Below are positions 1 through 7,679 of a stretch of DNA of 64,000 bases, piece after piece (positions within the stretch are counted from its first letter, which is position 1; each line of letters begins with the position of its first letter). Below the pieces are notes generated by a model. It made no database searches. It saw only the letters and a list, made by a program, of their open reading frames with translations, and was not told the DNA's origin. The position numbers and the translations under genes are program-made. Source of the stretch: Bradyrhizobium sp. 132 (GTDB lineage: Bacteria > Pseudomonadota > Alphaproteobacteria > Rhizobiales > Xanthobacteraceae); NCBI RefSeq assembly GCF_023074185.1, contig NZ_JADPKY010000054.1:1-64000 (forward strand), read 5' to 3'.

Positions 1-111
1 AAGCTAACCCAGCGGCGCATCCCGCACGCCTATATCCTCGCATGGTCGTCCTGGCGCAGGGCTCATCAGGCCAACGCGCGCAAAGCCCACCTCAAAAAAC
101 TGCAACTGTAA
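1..111 (+). pseudogene. Transposase C-terminal tail (cut by window edge)
   Basis: The window opens inside an open frame that ends at a TAA at 109-111. The 36 visible residues are very basic and contain WSSWRRAHQANA followed by a histidine and lysines. That tryptophan/arginine/HQA pattern is typical of the extreme C-terminus of IS701/IS4-like DDE transposases as I remember them. Only the tail is visible, so the family is a guess and the element may be intact to the left of the window. It would mark the left border of the accessory block. Confidence 0.4.
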
Positions 112-116
112 TGCTA

Positions 117-199
117 GTTCGACTGTGAACATAAACATGAATCTATGTCGCGCGGTACTTGACCGAGCGGACACGTTGGCGGTTCAACTGTGAACATAA
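117..199. repeat. Two 18-bp direct repeats
   Basis: GTTCGACTGTGAACATAA at 117-134 recurs with a single mismatch (GTTCAACTGTGAACATAA) at 182-199, 65 bp apart. The pair lies directly behind the transposase tail. It could be an insertion-sequence end, a target-site relic or a regulator-binding pair. Only the repetition is seen; the role is inference. Confidence 0.5.
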
Positions 200-228
200 G
201 GTGAGAAGTGTATCAAGTGCGAGACTTT

Positions 229-1002
229 TCAGCGCACCTGGCTGTTGGGGCTTCGCATTCTTGTGGGCTCGGATCGCAGCTCAAACTTCAAGCCGTCGCT
301 GTTGACAAAGAACAGCGGGCCTGGCTGGACCGAGCCAAAAGCCGCTGCGGTGAGAGGTCCACCGAAGCAGGCTCCTGTATCGAGGTTGACGCGATTGGCT
401 TGAACGTCGGGAGCACGCGTTTCCGTCGGCGTATGGCCATGCACTATAAGCGCGCCGTGCCACAGCCTTGAGGACAGAAACGGTTCACGTATCCACAACA
501 TGTCGTCTTTGGACTGGGCCTCCAAGGGAACGCCGGGTCTTACTCCGGCATGAACGAACAACCTGTGCTCGTCGCGAACTTGAAGAGGCAGCGCTCTCAT
601 CCATGCGAGGTGCTCCGCCGGGAGATCGGAGGGGTCATCTATGCCGTAAGCATCCAGCGTCTCTTCGCCGCCGTTCGCCCACCACTGAATGAGGTCGGCA
701 TCAGAGCGGCTCCGATCCGCGGCGAGGCAAAACATGTGGTCGTGATTCCCCAGGAGACAGCGGAAGCGCGACGGGGCGCTGGCCTGTTCTCGCATCAGGC
801 AGGTAATCACTTCGTCGGAGGCGGGTCCTCTATCGACGTAGTCGCCCAGGAAGAGGAAATCGTGCTCGATCTCGCCCGCGGCCTTTCGGCAGGCGTCGAG
901 CAGAGACCTAAGCTCCTCGAAGCATCCGTGGATGTCTCCAATCGCGAAGGTTAACGTTGACTTCGTCTGGAGGGGAAAGGCTTTCGTTGGCGTGACGTTC
1001 AC
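229..1002 (-). CDS. Metallophosphoesterase, PPP-type serine/threonine phosphatase
   Basis: A 257-residue calcineurin-like phosphoesterase carrying all the metal-binding motifs of the PPP family: GDIHG near residue 23, GDYVDRGP near 53, GNHD near 85, and late histidines in HAGVRPG and HGHTP. These residues coordinate the di-metal centre that hydrolyses phosphomonoesters in phosphoproteins or small substrates. It has no signal peptide and should be cytoplasmic. It is the last gene of a leftward run that begins with the HTH gene near 6.6 kb, and its start lies 95 bp inside the preceding small gene, which is an unusually long overlap. Phosphatases of this type occur as accessory genes in defence islands, but nothing here proves such a role. 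Confidence 0.85.
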   Translation of the reverse strand: MNVTPTKAFPLQTKSTLTFAIGDIHGCFEELRSLLDACRKAAGEIEHDFLFLGDYVDRGPASDEVITCLMREQASAPSRFRCLLGNHDHMFCLAADRSRSDADLIQWWANGGEETLDAYGIDDPSDLPAEHLAWMRALPLQVRDEHRLFVHAGVRPGVPLEAQSKDDMLWIREPFLSSRLWHGALIVHGHTPTETRAPDVQANRVNLDTGACFGGPLTAAAFGSVQPGPLFFVNSDGLKFELRSEPTRMRSPNSQVR

Positions 1003-1282
1003 CTAGAAGTCCGAGTCGTTTTGCCTGGCTCAGGGCGTCACGCAACGCAGGCGAGTCCAAAATGAAGCCGGGGAATGGACCATCTGTTATTTGAAGAGTT
1101 TGCCACCGTACCGGCCTGTTGGAGCTGGAATACTCCCGAGCGAAGGCGCACGCATCTGCTAAAGCATCGAGTGTGGCACGGCTCTCCTCGATGATATTTG
1201 AGCGCATTAAGTACCGTGGAGGTAACGCGAGGGGAGGAGGCCGAATGGCATTATCGATGAACCAGTCTCTCACCAAACTCAC
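908..1282 (-). CDS. Hypothetical protein coupled to the ATPase gene
   Basis: A 124-residue protein that I do not recognise. It starts with GTG at 1282, overlapping the ATPase stop in a GTGA, so translation is probably coupled. The sequence is soluble and mixed, with an RYLMRSNIIEE stretch and an acidic SLSPPDEVN segment near the end. No transmembrane segment or catalytic motif is evident. The last 95 bp overlap the phosphatase start in another frame, so either its C-terminus has drifted or the phosphatase begins later. Its tight link to an SMC-like ATPase suggests an accessory subunit, which is inference. Confidence 0.55.
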   Translation of the reverse strand: MSLVRDWFIDNAIRPPPLALPPRYLMRSNIIEESRATLDALADACAFAREYSSSNRPVRWQTLQITDGPFPGFILDSPALRDALSQAKRLGLLGERHANESLSPPDEVNVNLRDWRHPRMLRGA

Positions 1283-3894
1283 CTCAGCACAGGTCTTGCC
1301 GCATTCTTTTGCCGATCACGGATAGACTGAATCCATTGTTCCAGAGCCTTTACCTCATTAAGCAGATCATCAAGCGATACGGCCTCAGGGTTCAACGCCT
1401 GTGCCGAGGAATGGAGGTCTTCAGATAGCCTACCCTGGGCTGCCATTACAGACCCCACGTCGTCCTCGGTGAGAATGCCGAGCTTGAAGATCGAAGTCGG
1501 CTTTACCTTGTTGTCAAACCTTTCGAGTACCGGACGGACGTAGTCGGAAATCGCTTGCTCCCAAGCATCGCGCAGTTGACCGATAGTACCCTTACAGAAA
1601 GTAGTGCGCTGAGTATCGGTCAACTTGTCAAAGTTCGGCTTTGCCGATTTGAGCGAGGATCGCAGCGAATTGCACATCTCAAGGCCCGACTTGGCCTTAT
1701 CCGGCAACTCGTTTTCGATGTAGCCAGGCTTATCTTGGCTACGCCTGACATTGCGAAAAGCGATGGGTCGGTTTGCTTTCTCTGCTTCACGACGAAGCTC
1801 GTACAGGAACACAAGGTCGTGCGTGAATACGATGACTTGGCGATGCTCCGCTTCCTCAACTAGCCGTGACGCAACCGCGCCTCTGTGAACGTGGTCAAGC
1901 GATGACATTGGGTCGTCGAAAACGATACCGGAATAACGCTGCGCCGTGACCAGTTCGGCAAGGAACGCGGCAAGCGCTACGCACCGATGCTCGCCTTCGC
2001 TGAATATCTCGCCGACCTTGGCGTTCGGATTCTCCACCAACGCAACGCGAAAATACGATACGGCCTGCCGATCTTTCTCCTTCCGAAGCTCAACTGGCAT
2101 TCTGGACAGTTTGAGTTTTCCGATCTCGCGCGCAAATCGACCGCGCAGCGCGTCCGTCACCATGTGATCCGAAAGTTCCTTGTTCTTGTCGGTGATCGGC
2201 TTCTTGGCGGTCGCCTTCAGCGCGGTGTTTATCGACTCTATTTTCTTGAGGCGCGCTATGTGAGCCTTGATGTCCGGAAGCAGCGGTGCGAGCGCGGCGC
2301 GCTCCTTGAGTTCAAGGTATTCGGATTTCAGTCTCCTGTAGTCGTCGCTTTGTGTATCGGCGGAAAGATGCGAGGCGCGCGTTTTGAGATCGGCTGCCAA
2401 GGTCGTAAGCGCCTGGAGCGGATCAGCGCCAAGTGCCTTAGGTTCGCCATATGCCCTAAGCATCGCCCGAAGCCGCCAGAGCACCACGACAAAGGCCCGA
2501 CGAACTTGCTGCGCAAGCAACGCATCGCCGATCTCGGTTGCGAGAAAGTTCCTGGATTTCAGAATATCGCCAACGCACAGCATCCGCCCTTTCAACTGTG
2601 TAAGCGTAGCGTCCAGCTTCGCGCGCGCCGCCACTTCGTCACCCTTCGTCGAGCTTTTTACAAAGGACTCGAATGTCTGTTGGCGTGCGATTGCGTCCGC
2701 GCTAAGGGGCTGCTGGCAAAGCACGCAAAGCGTATCCGGTTCGCCCGAAGGAAATGTCTTGCCGGGATAGGCTACGGCGTCCGCATAGGTGCGCGCGGCC
2801 TCCCATAGTTTCTGCCAGGCGGCTTGGCCTACTTCCGGCAACGGCGATGCGCCGAATAGCTGTTGCGAAGCTACCGATGCGGCTTCCACGGCATCGCTGT
2901 GGGTCTTTCGCAGCGTATTGATTTCGGCGAACGCCGCCGCATTCGTAGCACCGATAAGAGCTTGGAGGGCCGTCTGGATGCGCTCCACCTCACCACGTTG
3001 ATTCTCAAGCCGCGCCACGGCGCGCTTCGGGTTTTGAGCGAAGTCGGTTTCCAACGTGGAGAGGCGAATGGTTTCCTGATCGCTAAACGTGGCGAGCTTG
3101 TCAAGCTGCGGAATGTTGGACTTTGCGCTTAACCCAAAGACATAGCTGCCAGCAGCCGTTTCTCTGCTCAACGAGGAGTTTGAAATCGCAAGCGGCACTT
3201 GATTTTTAAGCGTGGCAATCCTGGCGTCGAGTGCGGTTTTGATGCGGTCGGAAGTTTCCGCGAGCGCCTCCAGCAAACGCATTGGCCGGGGAATATAGGC
3301 TACTTCGTTGGTGCTTTCGACATGAATGCTTGCGCTTCGAGAGTCAAAAATACTGACCGATGGAAGGTCGCCGTGCGGTTCGCCGTCAGGCGTCCAATTG
3401 AATTGTTCAGTGTTCGCGCCCCGTGCAAAACATATCTCGGCAGACTGCGGCGTGTCGGTCTTGTCCTCCAAGTCCCTGTGGATTGCGAACTTCTCATCCC
3501 GCGACCGACATGCGTGTTTCAGGACACGGACATAGCCGGACTTTCCCGAGCCGTTATCGCCGTAAACCACCGTCAGCCCAGAAGGCTTAAAGGATAGCTC
3601 CTGCAGGCTGGCAAGCGCGTTGATGGCGGTGGGGTTCTTTATCGAAACAAGTGAAATCGGCTCCGCCGCGCTGGTTTCGGCCACAATATGCGATTGCGAT
3701 ATCGGCGTATGGGTGCGCGTGGGATCAAGGCAAAGCTCTGTAAGTTCCGCAATCGCCTGATCGTCGAGTGTTTCACCTGTGACCAGCCGACGAAGGGCGT
3801 CTCTTCGCCACGCAGGGCGTTTCTCAGCCCATGTTACGAGGTCTGTGAGCGCAGCCTTTTCGGTCAAAGGAGCGGGCGTCGTTACAGCGCTCAT
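1279..3894 (-). CDS. AAA_13 SMC-like ATPase with zinc hook (RloC/PrrC-like)
   Basis: An 871-residue protein if started at the ATG at 3894 (an upstream ATG at 3951 would lie inside hsdS). It has an ABC/SMC-type Walker A, GDNGSGKSGY, near residue 110 and a Walker B, VFDDPMSSLD, near 650, separated by a long helical region. A CVLCQQPL motif midway is a CxxC zinc-hook signature as in Rad50 and RloC. RloC and PrrC are anticodon nucleases linked to type I restriction loci, silent until the restriction enzyme is disturbed. The position just after hsdS fits that family. I cannot place the PrrC/RloC nuclease triad with confidence in the C-terminus, so nuclease activity is not established. Alternative: a generic overcoming-lysogenisation-type ATPase. 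Confidence 0.75.
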   Translation of the reverse strand: MSAVTTPAPLTEKAALTDLVTWAEKRPAWRRDALRRLVTGETLDDQAIAELTELCLDPTRTHTPISQSHIVAETSAAEPISLVSIKNPTAINALASLQELSFKPSGLTVVYGDNGSGKSGYVRVLKHACRSRDEKFAIHRDLEDKTDTPQSAEICFARGANTEQFNWTPDGEPHGDLPSVSIFDSRSASIHVESTNEVAYIPRPMRLLEALAETSDRIKTALDARIATLKNQVPLAISNSSLSRETAAGSYVFGLSAKSNIPQLDKLATFSDQETIRLSTLETDFAQNPKRAVARLENQRGEVERIQTALQALIGATNAAAFAEINTLRKTHSDAVEAASVASQQLFGASPLPEVGQAAWQKLWEAARTYADAVAYPGKTFPSGEPDTLCVLCQQPLSADAIARQQTFESFVKSSTKGDEVAARAKLDATLTQLKGRMLCVGDILKSRNFLATEIGDALLAQQVRRAFVVVLWRLRAMLRAYGEPKALGADPLQALTTLAADLKTRASHLSADTQSDDYRRLKSEYLELKERAALAPLLPDIKAHIARLKKIESINTALKATAKKPITDKNKELSDHMVTDALRGRFAREIGKLKLSRMPVELRKEKDRQAVSYFRVALVENPNAKVGEIFSEGEHRCVALAAFLAELVTAQRYSGIVFDDPMSSLDHVHRGAVASRLVEEAEHRQVIVFTHDLVFLYELRREAEKANRPIAFRNVRRSQDKPGYIENELPDKAKSGLEMCNSLRSSLKSAKPNFDKLTDTQRTTFCKGTIGQLRDAWEQAISDYVRPVLERFDNKVKPTSIFKLGILTEDDVGSVMAAQGRLSEDLHSSAQALNPEAVSLDDLLNEVKALEQWIQSIRDRQKNAARPVLR

Positions 3895-3901
3895 GTTGTT
3901 T

Positions 3902-4594
3902 CTACAATTCCCCTTTAAACGCTTTGTCGAGAATCGCGGGGAGCATGGCATCTAACTCTGTGGCAGACTCGGCTTGAAGTGCTCTCACCGCGTTGAGCTT
4001 GGATTGAAGGGCGTCGAGCTGGGAAACAATTTGGTCTTGTCGGTTACGCTCAGGTAGTGGAATGAGCATTCGCTTCACGCGGTCTGCTGATAGGGCTGGC
4101 TGAGCCGTGCCGGTCTCTGTAGACCGACTCGTTTTATAGTTAGCATGCAGCCACCAGTATACGTAGCGCGGCGAATGAATCGTCTTGGTTACATGTATGG
4201 CAGCGACATTCTGATTGGTCGCGGCAGCGCATTGAAGAATTGCGCACTGACCACGTGTCTTTCCTTGACCTATCATCGCTAGTAATACGGTTCCAGGAGG
4301 ATAGATTTTCGCGTTGCTTTCCTTGAGGCCAAGATCAGTTATCTTTTCACGAGTGTCGATGATGTCGCGGAAGGCCACTTCCCCTGAGCTGACCCATGCA
4401 TTCGACCCGCCCCAGTAGCTAGAATTTGCCCGAGACGGCGTGCCCCCGGTTGTCACGACAAATTCCGCACCAATCGCGGTGCTTGAGTTAGCGACAGCTT
4501 CGAATGTCGAGAAAAGCAGCTTCGTGTGGAGAGCCGTTAGCTCGTTGACTGCATGTATTCTTGCTTGTTGCGCCTCCTGCACTCGCTCCGCCAA
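3902..4594 (-). CDS. hsdS: HsdS specificity subunit, N-terminally truncated
   Basis: Target-recognition subunit of a type I restriction-modification enzyme. The open part (230 residues from the ATG at 4594) carries one full recognition half: a VTTGGTPSRANSSYW start typical of an HsdS recognition domain and an IPLPERNRQDQIVSQLDAL conserved helix near the end. The same frame stays open upstream to about 4745 and encodes the end of the preceding recognition domain plus the central conserved region (IPLPPLDQQRRIVSRIEEL). Everything before that is missing, because the sequence switches to hsdR there. Without its first domain and without HsdM, the subunit cannot form a normal enzyme. Some half-HsdS proteins can work as dimers, but they need HsdM. 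Confidence 0.85.
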   Translation of the reverse strand: MAERVQEAQQARIHAVNELTALHTKLLFSTFEAVANSSTAIGAEFVVTTGGTPSRANSSYWGGSNAWVSSGEVAFRDIIDTREKITDLGLKESNAKIYPPGTVLLAMIGQGKTRGQCAILQCAAATNQNVAAIHVTKTIHSPRYVYWWLHANYKTSRSTETGTAQPALSADRVKRMLIPLPERNRQDQIVSQLDALQSKLNAVRALQAESATELDAMLPAILDKAFKGEL

Positions 4595-6327
4595 CTCCTC
4601 GATACGAGAGACGATGCGGCGTTGCTGGTCGAGTGGCGGAAGGGGAATTTCGTATCCGAGAACATCATCGGGGCGAATGGCAGCATAGTTTGTGGAGCCT
4701 TGCGCCTCGACTTGCTGACGAAAAGCGCGCGTCTTAACGAAAGCTTGCCATAATCATCGCGCAGGCGCGTTCCGCGCCCGATGATTTGCTTGAACTCGCT
4801 CATCGAACCCACGACGCGCGCCAAAACAACATTCTTGCAGGTTGGCGCATCCACGCCCGTGGTCAGCAATTGGGAGGATGTGAGGATAGTCGGCGTCTTG
4901 GTTTCGAGGTCTTGGAATTTCGACAAGTGGCCGCGCCCGATAACACCTTCATCGGCGGTGACGCGCGCCACATAGTCAGGATACTGCGCCCCAAGGTCGG
5001 CATTGAGATTGACCAGAGCCTCGCGCATTTCCGAAGCGTGTTCCTGATCGACGCAGAACACGATGGTTTTAGCGAAGCGATCCGTCTTTTTCAGGAAGTC
5101 GGTCAGATGGTGGGCGATGGCCTGTGTGCGCGCGCGCAAGGCGATGACCCGCTCAAAGTCCTTGGTCAGGTATTCGTCGTCGGGGATCGCGCGGCCAAAG
5201 CGGTCAACCTCGTCCTTGCTTGGCCGCCATCCGGCGGCGTCCCATTGGGTGACGACGCGATGCACGCGGTAGGGCGCGAGAAAACCGTCGTCGATTCCTT
5301 GGCGAAGGCTGTATTCGTAAATCGGGTTACCGAAATAGAGGTAGGTGTCCCGGTTGTCCTCGCGCAATGGCGTGGCCGTCATGCCAAGCTGATAGGCAGG
5401 TTTGAAATGCTCAAGGATGACGCGCCATGAACTGTCGTCCCGCGCGCTTCCACGGTGACATTCATCGACAATAATGAGGTCGAAGAAGTCAGGCGGGTAG
5501 TCGCGGAAAAGCCCGGTCCGGCGCTCATCCTCGGCCAGCGCCTGATAGATGGCAAAATACATTTCGCGGCTTTTGACGATCTCGCCGGATTCGATCTTGT
5601 GGCGGGCGTCGCCGAAGGGACTGAACGTCTTGTCCTTGGGGTCATCGACGAGGATGTTGCGATCCGCGAGAAAGAGAATGCGCGGCTTGCGATGCTCTCC
5701 GGTTCTGTTCCAGCGGCTTGACCAGAGCTTCCAGCAAATCTGAAAGGCAACGATGGTCTTGCCCGTGCCAGTCGCCATTGTGAGGAGCAAGCGTTGCTTT
5801 CCGGCAAGGATGGACTCGACCGTCCGGTTAATGGCGATTTGCTGATAGTACCGGGGCGGCTTGCCGCCGACCATGTTGTAAGGAGCGATCAGGTTATCCA
5901 CGCGTTCGGGCGTGTTGATCCCGCTGCCCGCCTGATAGCGCTGCCAGAGGTCCTCTGGCTTTGGAAAATCCGCGACGCGCTTTTCCTGCCCCGTGAAGTA
6001 GTCGATTTCGATGATTTCAATGCCATTGGTGGCGTAGGCGTATTTGAGGCCGAGGATTTCCGCGTAGCTGCGCGCCTGTTGCACGGCATCGGTTGCGGAC
6101 TTGTAGCTGGCCTTGGCCTCGACCACGGCAAGCGGAAAGTCTCGCGTGTAGCGCAGAAGATAGTCCACCCGTTTGGGCGGCTTGCGGACAAAACCTTTGC
6201 CCACGGGAATGACGCGCCCGTCCGTGACAGTGCGCTGTTCGGCGATGGAATGGGGTTCGCTATCCCACCCAGCCGATTGCAACTTTGGGACGACGAATTT
6301 TCGGCAAGTATCGGCCTCGTTCGTCAT
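4537..6327 (-). CDS. hsdR: HsdR restriction subunit, C-terminally truncated by deletion
   Basis: Motor/nuclease subunit of a type I restriction enzyme. The N-terminus has a PD-(D/E)XK-like core (LAVVEAKA near residue 80). Superfamily 2 helicase motifs follow in order: MATGTGKT, VDECHRG, MTATP and QIIGRGTRLRDDYGK near 525. Normal HsdR proteins continue for several hundred residues. Here, right after motif VI, at about 4745, the frame runs into hsdS DNA read out of frame and adds about 65 unrelated residues rich in serine and arginine. The gene starts with an ATGA overlap with the 41-codon ORF upstream. Translocation/nuclease coupling should be lost; an isolated helicase domain might still be made. 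Confidence 0.85.
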   Translation of the reverse strand: MTNEADTCRKFVVPKLQSAGWDSEPHSIAEQRTVTDGRVIPVGKGFVRKPPKRVDYLLRYTRDFPLAVVEAKASYKSATDAVQQARSYAEILGLKYAYATNGIEIIEIDYFTGQEKRVADFPKPEDLWQRYQAGSGINTPERVDNLIAPYNMVGGKPPRYYQQIAINRTVESILAGKQRLLLTMATGTGKTIVAFQICWKLWSSRWNRTGEHRKPRILFLADRNILVDDPKDKTFSPFGDARHKIESGEIVKSREMYFAIYQALAEDERRTGLFRDYPPDFFDLIIVDECHRGSARDDSSWRVILEHFKPAYQLGMTATPLREDNRDTYLYFGNPIYEYSLRQGIDDGFLAPYRVHRVVTQWDAAGWRPSKDEVDRFGRAIPDDEYLTKDFERVIALRARTQAIAHHLTDFLKKTDRFAKTIVFCVDQEHASEMREALVNLNADLGAQYPDYVARVTADEGVIGRGHLSKFQDLETKTPTILTSSQLLTTGVDAPTCKNVVLARVVGSMSEFKQIIGRGTRLRDDYGKLSLRRALFVSKSRRKAPQTMLPFAPMMFSDTKFPFRHSTSNAASSLVSRSWRSECRRRNKQEYMQSTS

Positions 6328-6449
6328 TTCGCATTCTTTCCGGCCGCGCGAATGTTATAGGCGCTCTCACCGCGTAGCCGGAACTCCTCGCCGACGAACG
6401 ACTGCTCGGCAAAGGCCGATATGGCTCCCTCGATCTCGACGGCATTCAT
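6324..6449 (-). pseudogene. 41-codon relic ORF, probably remnant of a methyltransferase gene
   Basis: This short frame begins with an ATG at 6449 overlapping the HTH gene stop (ATGA) and ends in a TGA that overlaps the hsdR start (ATGA), so it keeps perfect operon geometry. The first residues, MNAVEIEGAISAFAEQSF, resemble from memory the N-terminus of MmeI-like DNA methyltransferases found beside such HTH genes. The rest (EEFRLRGESAYNIRAAGK) does not continue that domain. The simplest reading is an internal in-frame deletion that preserved both ends. A genuine small coupled peptide is the alternative. Confidence 0.4.
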
Positions 6450-6643
6450 GCGTCCCCGTTGCCCCCTTGCTGCTCCTCAACCTTCCGTTTGATCCATCTT
6501 GCGATTTCCTGGCGCTCAAAGCGCCACGATCCGCCGACCTTGAAACCGGGAATCTTGCCAGCCGAGGCCAGCTTGTATGCAGTCTTCTCGTTGATCTTAA
6601 GAAGCTCAGCAACCTCACGGATTGTCAGAATGTCGTCGGCCAT
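6446..6643 (-). CDS. Excisionase-family helix-turn-helix protein
   Basis: A 65-residue MerR/excisionase-type DNA-binding protein (HTH_17). Residues 6-50 read LTIREVAELLKINEKTAYKL, a helix-turn-helix, then a KIPGFKVGGSWRF wing that is highly characteristic of the family. The C-terminus is basic then acidic. Such genes lead restriction-modification and mobile-element operons, where they act as controllers or as excision factors. It is the first gene of the leftward type I locus and overlaps the next ORF by ATGA. Purine-rich 10-bp iterations lie 50-90 bp upstream and may be its binding sites. Confidence 0.85.
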   Translation of the reverse strand: MADDILTIREVAELLKINEKTAYKLASAGKIPGFKVGGSWRFERQEIARWIKRKVEEQQGGNGDA

Positions 6644-6690
6644 TCGGGAACTATATGGGTCGGTCCGGTCAATTCCTAGAGAAATTGAGC

Positions 6691-6736
6691 GAAAACAAGA
6701 GAAAGCAAGAGAAAGGAAGAGATAATAGGAGAAACC
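6691..6736. repeat. Purine-rich 10-bp iterations upstream of the HTH gene
   Basis: About four imperfect 10-bp units of the type CAAGAGAAAG/GAAGAGATAA run in succession on the + strand. They lie in the promoter region of the leftward HTH gene (start at 6643). Regular spacing of one helical turn is what a small DNA-binding protein could read. Function is inferred only. Confidence 0.45.
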
Positions 6737-6870
6737 TGGGGTTCCTAAGCTCTATGCTCGGGGGTCAATCGGCCGTGCAGCAGCCGTCTTGGCCGCATGG
6801 TTTGAGATCGTGGAAATTTGCGGAGGGCAGGTTCGCTTGCCACACCTTGAGCTTGCACCAGGATGAGCCG

Positions 6871-7098
6871 TTAATCCCCTGACGTGAGGGCCGGGATGGT
6901 TGTTAGCGAGGACCCGACTAATCCTTGAAGATCGCCATACATGCCAGAAGTGTTGGTAATAACCCGCTGAATCGTCTTTTCGCGTTTTGCCCACCGCCGC
7001 TCGGTTGATCGACGCTCTTCTTGCAAATCTTCCTGCATGGTCACGAACGCTTCGACGATGGCGTCAACCCGGCTTCCTCGTTCGCCACGATAGCTCCC
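6871..7098 (-). pseudogene. DUF2130 C-terminal fragment
   Basis: The last ~75 codons of this frame match the C-terminus of the full DUF2130 protein at 15.6-16.9 kb: RVDAIVEAF, then ERRWAKREKTIQRVI against RQWAKRETQIVSVI, then a MxGDLQ motif. Nothing of the coiled coil or nuclease-like core precedes it; upstream DNA belongs to another decayed gene. It is therefore a truncated second copy of the family, diverged enough not to be a recent duplication. Confidence 0.7.
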
Positions 7099-7109
7099 CT
7101 CGATCAACC

Positions 7110-7339
7110 TCAGTGAATCACATCGCTGTCGTTCGTGCAGAGTGGCACAATGCGCTTTTCGCGAACCAATTTGTCGCGCTTTATACACAGCGCATCCACA
7201 GAAGCCTGCGTCCGTGCCAGCAACAATTCCGCCGACGCAATACCAATGCCCAACGTTGAAGCGTAAAGACCTCGTTCTGCTGCCTACGAATTTGCAGGTG
7301 CAGCCTTTCGATCTCAGCGCAGATGAATTGAAGAGTCAC
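7110..7339 (-). pseudogene. Frameshifted small hypothetical gene
   Basis: A GTG at 7339 overlapping the stop of the previous gene (GTGA) opens a helical frame, TLQFICAEIERLHLQIRRQQ. It breaks near 7265 and continues in another frame as GIGIASAELLLARTQASVD and ends at 7110. Both halves have coherent amphipathic character, so they probably formed one protein of about 76 residues. I do not know its function. It is coupled to the next upstream small gene, and both are broken. Confidence 0.5.
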
Positions 7340-7582
7340 AGCGTACTCAAATCATCCGGCACGTCGCCGAATTTTCTGATCACCTTGGCATCGCCGAAAT
7401 CGCCGGTAGCAGGGTCACCAGTGCGGCTAAAGGCGACTGCAGACATGACCTTCTTTGCGCGATAACGCCTCAGCGCGCATTACAGCGGCATTTGGATTGA
7501 AACATTCCGTGGGTTCGCCAGCGGCAATGCCGTCATCGGCGGCGACGAACGGCAGCGCGACAAAATAGGTGACCTCAGCCAT
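7336..7582 (-). pseudogene. Frameshifted conserved hypothetical gene
   Basis: Starts at the ATG at 7582 with MAEVTYFVALPFVAADDGIA, a sequence I recall as a conserved small protein of Bradyrhizobium-type genomes. The frame fails after SRKEGHV. The adjacent frame completes it with AVAFSRTGDPATGDFGDAKV and ends at 7336. Repairing one frameshift yields a protein of about 82 residues. Function unknown. It is part of a cluster of three decayed genes behind the topoisomerase gene. Confidence 0.55.
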
Positions 7583-7679
7583 GGCCTGACTCCAACTGCT
7601 TGACCTGACCGGCGAATAATGTTCTCTATATGTTCTTTTGTCAATTGCGCGTTAAATACCTCCTCCCGAGTGGGTCGTC

